22,773 bases of DNA. Origin: an uncultured Eubacteriales bacterium. GTDB taxonomy: Bacteria; Bacillota; Clostridia; Oscillospirales; CAG-272. Shown here piece after piece: positions 1-7,946 of the stretch (its first letter is position 1; every line of letters begins with the position of its first letter). Where the stretch lies: contig CAKSQF010000027.1 of the NCBI GenBank assembly GCA_934486825.1, positions 1 to 22,773 of the forward strand, read 5' to 3'. A program made the translations under genes and the position numbers. A model generated the notes under the pieces. It was not told the origin of the DNA, did no database searches, and saw nothing but the letters and a program-made list of their open reading frames with translations.

Positions 1-56
1 TTCTCTCTTGTTGTTCAATTTTCAAGGACCGATCGCTGCCCTCTCTTTCGGACAGC
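1..56 (-). other. Probable rRNA operon 5' leader (partial)
   Basis: Downstream of the 63-91 promoter the minus strand can fold a short hairpin: GCTGTCC (56-50) pairs with GGGCAGC (41-35), with one G-U pair. It then carries the motif CCTTGAAAATTGAACAA (about 29-13). Motifs of this CTTGAAAA-TGAA-CA kind are characteristic of the leader and 16S-23S spacer of Firmicutes rRNA operons. The 16S gene would begin just beyond the left edge. The alternative is another stable RNA or a highly expressed gene with a similar leader. Confidence 0.65.
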
Positions 57-62
57 TTGTGT

Positions 63-91
63 ATTATATCACACCTCTCCCTCTTTGTCAA
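63..91 (-). promoter_or_regulatory. Consensus sigma-70 promoter, probably of an rRNA operon leaving the window
   Basis: On the minus strand a perfect TTGACA (91-86) and a perfect TATAAT (68-63) are separated by exactly 17 bases. The sequence upstream of the -35 box (about 92-130) is AT-rich, like an UP element. The promoter fires leftward out of the window and is followed by a leader resembling that of clostridial rRNA operons. The promoter itself is seen directly; the rRNA assignment is inferred from the leader because no rRNA lies inside the window. Confidence 0.85.
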
Positions 92-171
92 TACCTTTTT
101 CGATAAAATAATCAGCTTTTTTCGGATTTTAATTGTTCATCTTCGACAAAGCGGCGATATTACCCTTTTAC

Positions 172-200
172 TTGACAAAAGAAGCCGTATGGTGTATAAT
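172..200 (+). promoter_or_regulatory. Consensus promoter of dxs
   Basis: TTGACA (172-177) and TATAAT (195-200) with a 17-base spacer form a perfect sigma-A/sigma-70 promoter. It reads toward dxs and predicts a leader of about 30 bases. Its -35 box lies about 80 bases from the -35 box of the divergent promoter at 63-91. A short inverted repeat, TGTAA (221-225) and TTACA (232-236), flanks the weak AAGG ribosome-binding site. Confidence 0.85.
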
Positions 201-237
201 TGACAGATACAATATATAAATGTAAGGTAATTTACAA

Positions 238-2127
238 ATGACCGATAGAAAATATCCGATACTCGACCGGATAAACAGCCCGGATGATCTGAAAAAGCTG
301 CCGCAAAGCGACATGGAGCCGCTTTGCGGAGAGCTCCGGACGTTCCTTGTTGAAAACGTCATGAAAACCGGCGGGCATCTCGCCTCCAATCTCGGTGTGG
401 TTGAACTTACTGTTGCAATCCACAGAGTGTTTGACGCTCCGCGCGATTCAATAATATGGGATGTCGGACACCAATCCTATATACATAAGATTCTCACCGG
501 CAGGAAAGGACGCTTTGCCGGTCTGCGTACTCCCGGAGGACTTTCCGGATTCACGAAGCGCGACGAAAGCATCTACGACCCGTTCGGCGCCGGTCACAGC
601 TCAACCTCGCTTTCGGCGGCGATAGGCATAGCACGCGCAAAGGCGCTCTCGGGCGACAATTCGTACACGGTTGCCGTAGTAGGCGACGGCGCGTTCACCG
701 GCGGACTTATACACGAGGCGCTGAACAACTCGGACAAATCGCTCAGACTGATCGTCATCCTCAACGAAAACGAGATGTCGATATCGAAAAACATAGGCAG
801 TTTTGCAAAGCATCTGCAAAAAGTGCGGACCTCCGGCGGCTATCACCGCACGAAACGTGCCACACGCAACATTCTCTACCGCATACCGCTCGTCGGCAAG
901 CCGGTATTCGGCGCAATGAAGCGTGCAAAGCAGGCTCTGAAAAACGCGATGTATCATACGAACTATTTTGAAGACATGGGACTTTACTATATAGGTCCGG
1001 TTGACGGTCACAACACCTCCGAGCTTGAACGTATGCTCGGCGAGGCAAAGCTTGCCGGTCAGAGCGCGATCGTACATGTCAAAACGGTAAAAGGCAGAGG
1101 TTTTGCCCCTGCCGAGACCGATCCCGGAAGATACCACGGCATACTGCCCGGAGATGTCCTTCCCGGACACAACTTTTCGGCGGAGATGGGCGACATTCTG
1201 TGCGACATAGCCGCTTCCGACGAAAAAGCGGTCGCAATTACAGCCGCCATGTCGGACGGGTGCGGACTCTGCAGATTTGCCTCTCTTTACCCGGACAGAT
1301 TTTTCGACGTCGGCATTGCAGAAGGGCATGCGCTCGTTTTTGCGGCGGGACTTGCCGCCACCGGCATGCATCCGTTTTTTGCGGTCTATTCGACATTTCT
1401 CCAGCGGGGGTATGACAACATCCTCCATGACATTGCCCTCCAGCATCTGCCGGTCAGGGTATGCATCGACCGTGCGAACCTCGCAGAGCGCGACGGTCCG
1501 ACCCATCACGGGATTTTTGACGTTGCCTTTCTTTCGACGATTCCGGAAATCACGCTGTACGCTCCGTTTGACTATCCGTCGCTTCGCGAGTGCATGACCG
1601 CGCCCGCCGAAGATCCGGTGTTCATAAGATATCCGTCCGGGCAGGAGGACCGCTCTCTCCGCGACAGATTCGTTTACAGATCGGACGGCGTTCGTTCGGA
1701 TTTCGATCCGGACGGCGTCGATCTGCCGAACGCGCTGATAATTACATACGGAAGAATCGTGTCACAGGCGATTGCCGCCGCCGATGCGCTACGTGCGGAG
1801 GGCATCGCATGCGGTATTGTTCTTGTCGAAAAGCTGAAGCCGATCGTCCCCGCCGTTGATTTTATAAAAAAGCAGGCACAAAAAAACGATTGCCCGCTTC
1901 TCTTCCTTGAAGAGGGCGTTCTTAACGGCTCCTTCTCGATGAATGTCCACTGCGAGCTTACCGTATCGGGAGCGATCGGCGGTCGTCAATGCCGCATACT
2001 TGCCATACGCGACAGCTTTGCCCCGTCGGAGGCAGGAAAAACCGCATACGAGAGCTGCGGTATTTCGGCAGATGACTGCAAAAAAGCGATCCGCGACATG
2101 CTCGGAAAGCAAAACGGTAATTATTAA
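238..2127 (+). CDS. dxs: 1-deoxy-D-xylulose-5-phosphate synthase
   Basis: DXS condenses pyruvate and glyceraldehyde 3-phosphate, using thiamine diphosphate, in the first step of the MEP isoprenoid pathway in the cytosol. The 629-residue length is normal. Visible motifs are HLASNLG with the conserved His near residue 47, GDGAFTGG (149-156, metal/ThDP), NENEMSIS (176-183), the catalytic Glu362 in VGIAEGHA, YSTFLQRGYD, and DGPTHHGIFD in the pyrimidine domain. Several usually invariant neighbours differ: the family's IAEQHA reads IAEGHA, AAMPxGTGL reads AAMSDGCGL, and the DRAG motif reads DRAN. The ATG at 238 is preceded by a weak AAGG site (224-227), about 10 bases upstream, and by its own consensus promoter. 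No strong terminator follows, so it may read into glmM. Assignment is firm; whether this is the organism's only DXS is not visible. Confidence 0.95.
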   Translation: MTDRKYPILDRINSPDDLKKLPQSDMEPLCGELRTFLVENVMKTGGHLASNLGVVELTVAIHRVFDAPRDSIIWDVGHQSYIHKILTGRKGRFAGLRTPGGLSGFTKRDESIYDPFGAGHSSTSLSAAIGIARAKALSGDNSYTVAVVGDGAFTGGLIHEALNNSDKSLRLIVILNENEMSISKNIGSFAKHLQKVRTSGGYHRTKRATRNILYRIPLVGKPVFGAMKRAKQALKNAMYHTNYFEDMGLYYIGPVDGHNTSELERMLGEAKLAGQSAIVHVKTVKGRGFAPAETDPGRYHGILPGDVLPGHNFSAEMGDILCDIAASDEKAVAITAAMSDGCGLCRFASLYPDRFFDVGIAEGHALVFAAGLAATGMHPFFAVYSTFLQRGYDNILHDIALQHLPVRVCIDRANLAERDGPTHHGIFDVAFLSTIPEITLYAPFDYPSLRECMTAPAEDPVFIRYPSGQEDRSLRDRFVYRSDGVRSDFDPDGVDLPNALIITYGRIVSQAIAAADALRAEGIACGIVLVEKLKPIVPAVDFIKKQAQKNDCPLLFLEEGVLNGSFSMNVHCELTVSGAIGGRQCRILAIRDSFAPSEAGKTAYESCGISADDCKKAIRDMLGKQNGNY

Positions 2128-2231
2128 CATATTTTTTTGCGGCAATTCATCACCGATTAACATAATATATATATAATTGAAAAGATAATACCGAAAGGGT
2201 ACCCGCTTGTCGGGTTTAAGGTTTGTTATAA

Positions 2232-3569
2232 ATGGGTAAATATTTCGGAACCGACGGCTTCCGCGGCGAGGCAAACAAGGACCTCACCGCAATGCACGCA
2301 TATAAGATAGGAAGATATCTTGGAGCAAACATAGGAAAACCGGGGCAAAAGGCAAGAATAGTTATCGGCAAGGACACGAGAAGATCAAGCTACACGCTTG
2401 AATACGCACTTGCCGCCGGCATTACCGCATCCGGCGCCGACGCATACCTTCTCCATGTTACCACCACCCCGAGCGTTGCGTACGTTGTACGCACCGAGGG
2501 CTTTGACTGCGGAATAATGATTTCCGCAAGCCACAACCCCTATTACGACAACGGAATAAAGCTGATTTCTCCCGAGGGAGAAAAAATGGGCGACGCAATA
2601 ACCGAAAAAATCGAACAGTACCTCGACGGTCTGCTTCCCGATCCGCCTCTTGCGGTACGCGATGCAATCGGAGTCGATATAGACTATTCGGCAGGCAGAA
2701 ACCGTTATATCGGCTATCTTATTTCGCTTGCGACAAGATCATACAGGGGCAAAAAGATAGGCATTGACGCGGCAAACGGCTCATCATGGATGATTGCCCA
2801 GAGTGTATTCAACGCGCTCGGCGCAACCACTTACGTAATAGGAAACGAGCCGGACGGCACGAATATAAACGATCATTGCGGATCGACTCACATCGAAGCG
2901 CTGCAAAAGCTGGTGATCGACAAAAAGCTTGACGCGGGCTTTGCCTTTGACGGCGACGCCGATCGCTGTCTTGCGATCGACGAAAAGGGACAGCTTGTTT
3001 CGGGCGACCACATTCTCTACGTCTGCGGACGGTACATGAAGGAGTGCGGCAAGCTTGCCGGAAACAGGATTGTAACCACCGTCATGAGCAATCTCGGACT
3101 GTACAAGGCGCTTGACAGACTCGGGATCGGTTACGAAAAGACGAAGGTCGGCGACCGCTTTGTCTACGAATGTATGAAGGAAAACGACTACCGCCTCGGC
3201 GGAGAGCAGTCGGGACACATTATTTTTTCATCCTACGCGACGACCGGAGACGGACTTCTCACCTCGATCATGCTCATGGAGGTCATGCTTGAGAAAAAGC
3301 ACACACTTTCCGAGCTTTGCGACGGTCTGACAATCTATCCTCAGCATCTTATCAACGTAAAGGTATCCGACAGAGAGAAGGCGCTCGGCGACGAAAACGT
3401 CAGAAAGACTGTTGCCGAAATAGAAAAAGCGCTCGGCGACAACGGACGCATACTGATTCGTCCGAGCGGAACCGAACCGCTTATCCGTGTCATGGTCGAA
3501 GCAAGCGACAGCGCACTCTGCGTATCCGCGTGCGAAAAGGCGGCAGACGCGATAAGAAACGCCGTCTGA
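2232..3569 (+). CDS. glmM: Phosphoglucosamine mutase
   Basis: GlmM converts glucosamine 6-phosphate to glucosamine 1-phosphate for UDP-GlcNAc and cell-wall synthesis. At 445 residues it has the family's usual length. The N-terminal KYFGTDGFRG motif marks GlmM rather than phosphoglucomutase. The phosphoserine loop ISASHNPYYDNGIKL places the catalytic Ser at residue 100. The metal-binding DGDADR loop is at 240-245, and the C-terminal phosphate-binding RPSGTEPLIRVM is intact. The ATG at 2232 has only a weak AAGG site about 10 bases upstream, much like dxs. The 104-base gap after dxs is AT-rich and holds a small ACCCG/CGGGT hairpin (2201-2215) but no clear promoter. glmS lies two genes downstream, so the glucosamine pathway is partly clustered; glmU is not in the window. 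Confidence 0.96.
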   Translation: MGKYFGTDGFRGEANKDLTAMHAYKIGRYLGANIGKPGQKARIVIGKDTRRSSYTLEYALAAGITASGADAYLLHVTTTPSVAYVVRTEGFDCGIMISASHNPYYDNGIKLISPEGEKMGDAITEKIEQYLDGLLPDPPLAVRDAIGVDIDYSAGRNRYIGYLISLATRSYRGKKIGIDAANGSSWMIAQSVFNALGATTYVIGNEPDGTNINDHCGSTHIEALQKLVIDKKLDAGFAFDGDADRCLAIDEKGQLVSGDHILYVCGRYMKECGKLAGNRIVTTVMSNLGLYKALDRLGIGYEKTKVGDRFVYECMKENDYRLGGEQSGHIIFSSYATTGDGLLTSIMLMEVMLEKKHTLSELCDGLTIYPQHLINVKVSDREKALGDENVRKTVAEIEKALGDNGRILIRPSGTEPLIRVMVEASDSALCVSACEKAADAIRNAV

Positions 3570-3626
3570 GGCATCCGTAAACTTACATGACTGTGAAATC
3601 AACGAAACAAGACAAGGAGAAAACCG

Positions 3627-5216
3627 ATGTTAACCAAAAGGCAGGAAGAGTTCTACGACTGGACATTTTATCAGATATATCCCCGAAGCTTCAGGGACTC
3701 AAACGGCGACGGGATCGGCGATCTGAACGGAATTACCGAAAAGCTTGACTATCTGAAAGAGCTCGGCATAAACGCCATCTGGCTTTCACCGTGCTACAAA
3801 AGTCCGAACGAGGACAACGGCTATGACATATCCGACTATACCGATATCATGGATGAATTCGGAACGATGGATGACTGGAAAAGGATGATCGGCGAAATTC
3901 ACAAGCGCGGAATGAAGCTAATTATGGATTTCGTTGCGAATCACACCTCTGCCGAGCACAGATGGTTCCGTGAGTCAAGAAAGTCCAAAGACAACCCGTA
4001 CCGGGACTATTACTATTGGGCGAAAGAACCGAGAAACGACTGGCAGGCGTGCTTCGGCGGTTCCGCGTGGCAGTATGACGAACCCACGGGCGAATATTAC
4101 CTTCATTCCTACGCCGTCGGTCAGCCCGATCTGAACTGGGAGAATCCCAAGGTCAGAGAGGAAATGATCAAAGTCGTTGATTTCTGGGTCGATCTCGGGG
4201 TTGACGGCTTCAGATGCGATGTGCTTGACCAGATCTCAAAGGATTTTGAAACCGGCAAAAACGGAAACGGTCCGCGCCTTCACGAATACATAAAGCTCCT
4301 TTTCGGCAGAGAAAAGGTAAAGAACATTTTCACTGTCGGCGAGTGCTGGGGCGCGAACGACGAAAACATCAGAATGCTTGTCGGAGGCGAGCGGGGCGAG
4401 CTTTCGGCGGTGTTCACCTTCCAGCATCTTTTATGGAAGGGCAATAAATTTACTCCCCGTGATTTTTCGCTCGATTCGCTCCGCGACTGCCTTATAAAGT
4501 GGCAGAACCTGATGCAGGAAAACGAGCTTTTATACACGCTTTTTATTGAAAATCATGACCAGCCGAGGAGCATTTCAAAGTTTGCAAACGACAGGGAGCT
4601 TCGCTATGAGTCGGCAACCATGCTGGCGGCAATGCTTTTTTTGCAGAAGGGCGTTCCCTTCATCTATCAGGGCGAGGAAATCGGCGTGACAAACAGCGTG
4701 TCGGATGATATTTCCGATTTTGAGGACATCGAAACGCTGAATTATTACAATGCGAACAAGGACAGGATTCCGGTCGATGAGCTGATGCGCGGAATCAACA
4801 TTGCAAGCCGCGACCATGCAAGACATCCGATGCCATGGAACGGCGGGGAGGACTGCGGCTTCGGAAGCGAAAATCCGTGGTTCGGGAAGTTCAACCGCTA
4901 CAAAGAGATCAATGCGGAGCGCGACATGAGCTCCGAAAAGTCAATCTATAAATTCTATCAAAAGCTTCTGAAGATCAGAAAGGACTCTTTTGCCGTCCGT
5001 CACGGAAGATATGAAGATATGACAGGCAAAAGAAACGGCTTGTATGTCTACGGACGGTTTGACGACAACGAGGAAATCATCGTTATCGCAAACTTTGACA
5101 AGGAACAGACGGTTGACTTTTTGCCGGACGGAGAGGTTATCCTTTCAAATTACGGAAGAACCGAGCCGTGCGGAAAATACATGCCTTACGAATGTGCGGT
5201 CATAAGAAAAAGATAA
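3627..5216 (+). CDS. GH13 alpha-glucosidase (oligo-1,6-glucosidase-like)
   Basis: A 529-residue cytoplasmic glycoside hydrolase with no signal peptide. The four GH13 regions are clear: DFVANH (101-106), GFRCDV with nucleophile Asp198, the acid/base Glu239 in VGECW, and ENHDQPR with the stabilising Asp311. YQIYPRSFRDSNGDGIGDL near the N-terminus and the overall length fit the oligo-1,6-glucosidase/maltase/trehalose-6-phosphate hydrolase group. Val199 directly follows the nucleophile; in characterised members Val here goes with alpha-1,6 activity and Thr with alpha-1,4, so an isomaltase-like preference is inferred. A good AAGGAG site (3614-3619) lies 7 bases before the ATG. It sits between glmM and glmS in the same direction with short gaps, probably sharing their transcript. 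The GPH-type transporter downstream could supply substrate, which is inference. Confidence 0.9.
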   Translation: MLTKRQEEFYDWTFYQIYPRSFRDSNGDGIGDLNGITEKLDYLKELGINAIWLSPCYKSPNEDNGYDISDYTDIMDEFGTMDDWKRMIGEIHKRGMKLIMDFVANHTSAEHRWFRESRKSKDNPYRDYYYWAKEPRNDWQACFGGSAWQYDEPTGEYYLHSYAVGQPDLNWENPKVREEMIKVVDFWVDLGVDGFRCDVLDQISKDFETGKNGNGPRLHEYIKLLFGREKVKNIFTVGECWGANDENIRMLVGGERGELSAVFTFQHLLWKGNKFTPRDFSLDSLRDCLIKWQNLMQENELLYTLFIENHDQPRSISKFANDRELRYESATMLAAMLFLQKGVPFIYQGEEIGVTNSVSDDISDFEDIETLNYYNANKDRIPVDELMRGINIASRDHARHPMPWNGGEDCGFGSENPWFGKFNRYKEINAERDMSSEKSIYKFYQKLLKIRKDSFAVRHGRYEDMTGKRNGLYVYGRFDDNEEIIVIANFDKEQTVDFLPDGEVILSNYGRTEPCGKYMPYECAVIRKR

Positions 5217-5320
5217 CGCGGCTGTAAAATCGGCAAAAACCGGATTTGTTTACATCCGGGAAGAAAAAAATCATCATACTGTCAACAACAGGCTATTTAT
5301 ATAAGAAGGAGAAACTTTTT

Positions 5321-7138
5321 ATGTGCGGAATAATCGGGTACACAGGGGCAAAAAAAGCACTTCCCGTCCTTCTGGACGGACTTGCAAAAATGGAATACAG
5401 AGGCTACGACAGTGCCGGAGTCGCGGTCATACACAACGGAGAGATTGAGGTCAGAAAGGCAAAAGGAAGACTTGCGGAACTTTGCAAGCTCACCGAGGGG
5501 GATGCGCTTCTCGACGGATGCTGCGGCATCGGACACACAAGATGGGCAACCCACGGACAGCCGTCGGTCGAAAACGCTCACCCGCATCTTTCACCCGACG
5601 GACGGATTGCGCTTGTTCACAACGGCATTATCGAAAATTTTGCCGAGATAAAAAACGAACTGCTTCAGAAGGGGTACTCGTTCAGGTCACAGACCGACAC
5701 CGAAGCGGCGCTCCTTCTCATATGCTCGCACTATGCGGGCGATCCGCTTGATGCCATTGCGGCGTCCTGTGCCGAGATCAAAGGCTCGTATGCGTTTGCG
5801 ATCATCTTTGCCGATTTCCCGGACAGACTTTATGTTGCAAGATGGGATTCTCCCCTGCTGGTCAGCCCCGGATACGCCGCATCCGATGCGATCGCACTTG
5901 CGGGCAAGTGCGAGGACGCCGCGTTTATAAAGAACGGCGACATTGCCGAGATCACATCCGACAGCGTCACAATCTACGACCGTGCGCTTCACAGAGTTGA
6001 CCGTCCCTTCCTCCCTCTTGCGGTACGCGCCGAGCAGGTCGGCAAGGGAAATTACTCCTCATTCATGGAGAAGGAGATCTCCGAACAGCCTGCGGTATTC
6101 ACCGAAACGGTGGTAAAGCGCATATCCGACGGCAATATTTCCTTCCCTGAAATAAACAACTTTGACGGAGTATATCTGAACAATCTCCGCAAGATATTCA
6201 TTTCGGCATGCGGTTCGGCTTACCATGTCGGTCTTTGCGGCAAATACTATTTCGAATCGGTGGCAAAAATCCCTACCGAAGTTGAAATCGCTTCCGAATT
6301 CCGTTCAAGGGACGTCCTTGTCGATAAAGACACGCTGTTTATTGTAATCAGTCAGTCGGGCGAAACGGCAGACACGCTTGCCGCGCTCAGAATTGCCAAG
6401 GAGAAGGGCGCGCGCACGCTTGCGATAGTAAATGTACGCGGCTCGACGATCTCAAGAGAAGCCGACTATGTCATCTTCACCGAGGCGGGACCCGAAATCG
6501 CGGTTGCGACAACCAAGGCGTTTACCGCTCAGCTCGGCATAATTTCCCTGCTGTCGCTCTACTTCGGATACACAAAGGGAACAATCGACCAGTCCGGACT
6601 CCGCTCGCTTCTTCACGAGATAACAGCTGTCCCGGCACAGATCGAAAGCGCACTTCCCGAGCTTGAACATTCGAAGAAGACCGCAGAATCGCTAAAGGAC
6701 GCGCACGACGTCTTCTTCCTCGGTCGCGGACTTGACTGGTATGCGGCGCTCGAAGGCTCGCTGAAGCTCAAGGAAATATCCTATATTCACTCGGAAACCT
6801 ATGCTGCGGGTGAGCTGAAGCACGGCTCGATCGCGCTGATCGAGCAGGGGACTCCGGTCATCGTGGTTGCCACACAGCCCTCTCTTTACGACAAGATGGC
6901 AGTTGCCGCCGCAGAGGTCAAATGCCGCGGTGCGCAGATCATAGCAATAACCGCCGCCGAAAACGAAAAGCTTATAAATCTTGCCGACGATGCAATGATA
7001 ATACCCGAAGCCTATCCGCTTTTTGCGCCCTTCGGCGCCGTCGTCTTTATGCAGATGCTGGCATGCGAATGTGCAAAGCTCCGCGGATTTGATGTCGATA
7101 AGCCCAGAAATCTCGCAAAATCGGTAACGGTTGAATAA
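5321..7138 (+). CDS. glmS: Glutamine--fructose-6-phosphate aminotransferase (isomerizing)
   Basis: GlmS makes glucosamine 6-phosphate from fructose 6-phosphate and glutamine, feeding GlmM. The reading frame is open from 5246, but the start must be the ATG at 5321: the class II glutaminase needs Cys right after the initiator Met (MCGIIGY), and AAGGAG (5306-5311) sits 9 bases upstream. This gives 605 residues, the normal length. The glutaminase domain shows YRGYDSAG, HTRWATHG and HNGIIENF. Two SIS sugar-isomerase domains follow, with SACGSAYHVG, SQSGETADT, the ELKHGSIAL segment and the conserved C-terminal RNLAKSVTVE. The 104-base upstream gap holds a CCGGAT/ATCCGG hairpin (5240-5259) without a T-tract, and is too short for a glmS ribozyme. 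Confidence 0.97.
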   Translation: MCGIIGYTGAKKALPVLLDGLAKMEYRGYDSAGVAVIHNGEIEVRKAKGRLAELCKLTEGDALLDGCCGIGHTRWATHGQPSVENAHPHLSPDGRIALVHNGIIENFAEIKNELLQKGYSFRSQTDTEAALLLICSHYAGDPLDAIAASCAEIKGSYAFAIIFADFPDRLYVARWDSPLLVSPGYAASDAIALAGKCEDAAFIKNGDIAEITSDSVTIYDRALHRVDRPFLPLAVRAEQVGKGNYSSFMEKEISEQPAVFTETVVKRISDGNISFPEINNFDGVYLNNLRKIFISACGSAYHVGLCGKYYFESVAKIPTEVEIASEFRSRDVLVDKDTLFIVISQSGETADTLAALRIAKEKGARTLAIVNVRGSTISREADYVIFTEAGPEIAVATTKAFTAQLGIISLLSLYFGYTKGTIDQSGLRSLLHEITAVPAQIESALPELEHSKKTAESLKDAHDVFFLGRGLDWYAALEGSLKLKEISYIHSETYAAGELKHGSIALIEQGTPVIVVATQPSLYDKMAVAAAEVKCRGAQIIAITAAENEKLINLADDAMIIPEAYPLFAPFGAVVFMQMLACECAKLRGFDVDKPRNLAKSVTVE

Positions 7139-7167
7139 ATTCGCATTTCACACAGGACGGAAAACCA

Positions 7168-7863
7168 ATGACAGACAAAGAAAAACTTCTGCTTATCGAC
7201 GCACACATACACACAAGCGGGATAAGCAAATGCAGCAGGCGCTCTCCCGCCGCGATCATTGCCCAATGCATTGTTGACGGCACCGACGGGATTGTGCTGA
7301 CGAATCACTGCGACATCCACTACACCGACGGAATCGGCTACCGCAGATGGTGCGAGCTTTACAACGACGAATACAAGCTTACAAAATCGCTCGGCAACAA
7401 ATACGGAATAAAGGTATTTTACGGGATTGAGGTCAACACGACGACCGTTCCGAACGTACACTACCTTATCTACGGTATCACCCCCGGCATGCTGCTCACC
7501 TCGCCCGAGCTGTACAACCTCCCGCAAAAGGAGCTGTTCGGATATTGCACCGATAACGGTCTCACGCTGATTCAGGCGCATCCGTACAGAAACGGCACGG
7601 TTCCGCAGGATCCGAGATACATGCACGGGGTGGAGATCAACTGCCATCCGCTTTACAGGACGACCGAGGAAACCCGCGTGTGCGAATTTGCAAGAGATAA
7701 CCGTCTGAAGCTCACCTGCGGGTCGGATTTTCACGGCGATACATACAAGCCGAAATGCGGAATCTATATTCCGCAAAGCATCAACGACGAACAGTCTCTC
7801 GGACGCTATATCAGAAACACACAGGCAAAATTAAAGGTGTTCGACATTGTAAATGTCTGCTGA
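7168..7863 (+). CDS. PHP-domain metal-dependent phosphoesterase
   Basis: A 231-residue protein that is essentially one PHP domain, the fold found in histidinol phosphatase and DNA polymerase accessory domains. Expected metal ligands are present: Asp11, His13 and His15 in DAHIHTSG, His47 in TNHC, Glu88 in GIEV, His138 in QAHPYR, Glu156 and His160 in EINCHP, and Asp187/His189 in GSDFHG. With a complete metal set it should be an active hydrolase, probably on a small phosphorylated molecule, but the substrate cannot be read from sequence. It starts 29 bases after glmS with a modest AGGA site (7154-7157), so it is probably the last gene of the dxs/glmM-glmS unit. No terminator is obvious after it. 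A metallo-beta-lactamase or TatD fold is excluded by the motif order. Confidence 0.85.
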   Translation: MTDKEKLLLIDAHIHTSGISKCSRRSPAAIIAQCIVDGTDGIVLTNHCDIHYTDGIGYRRWCELYNDEYKLTKSLGNKYGIKVFYGIEVNTTTVPNVHYLIYGITPGMLLTSPELYNLPQKELFGYCTDNGLTLIQAHPYRNGTVPQDPRYMHGVEINCHPLYRTTEETRVCEFARDNRLKLTCGSDFHGDTYKPKCGIYIPQSINDEQSLGRYIRNTQAKLKVFDIVNVC

Positions 7864-7887
7864 CACATAATACCGCAATGTTTTTTA

Positions 7888-7916
7888 TTGACAAAACCGC
7901 AAAATGTAATTATAAT
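7888..7916 (+). promoter_or_regulatory. Consensus promoter of the transporter/GDPD unit
   Basis: A perfect TTGACA (7888-7893) and TATAAT (7911-7916) are spaced by 17 bases, 30 bases before the ATG at 7947. Strength is inferred from the match to consensus. It marks a new transcription unit after the PHP gene. Confidence 0.85.
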
Positions 7917-7946
7917 TGAATCATTGAACATCCGGAGGACAGATTT

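Noticed and set aside
601..1509. Long open frame of 302 codons antisense to dxs
   Set aside because: It is a shadow of the strongly supported dxs frame, with no family motifs and an Arg/Val-rich composition typical of such shadows.
2137..2177. Separate promoter for glmM in the AT-rich gap
   Set aside because: TATAAT-like strings are present (2172-2177), but no acceptable -35 box lies at the right spacing.
5217..5320. glmS ribozyme upstream of glmS
   Set aside because: The gap is only 104 bases, shorter than the ribozyme core plus spacing to the start, and shows only a 6-bp CCGGAT/ATCCGG hairpin.
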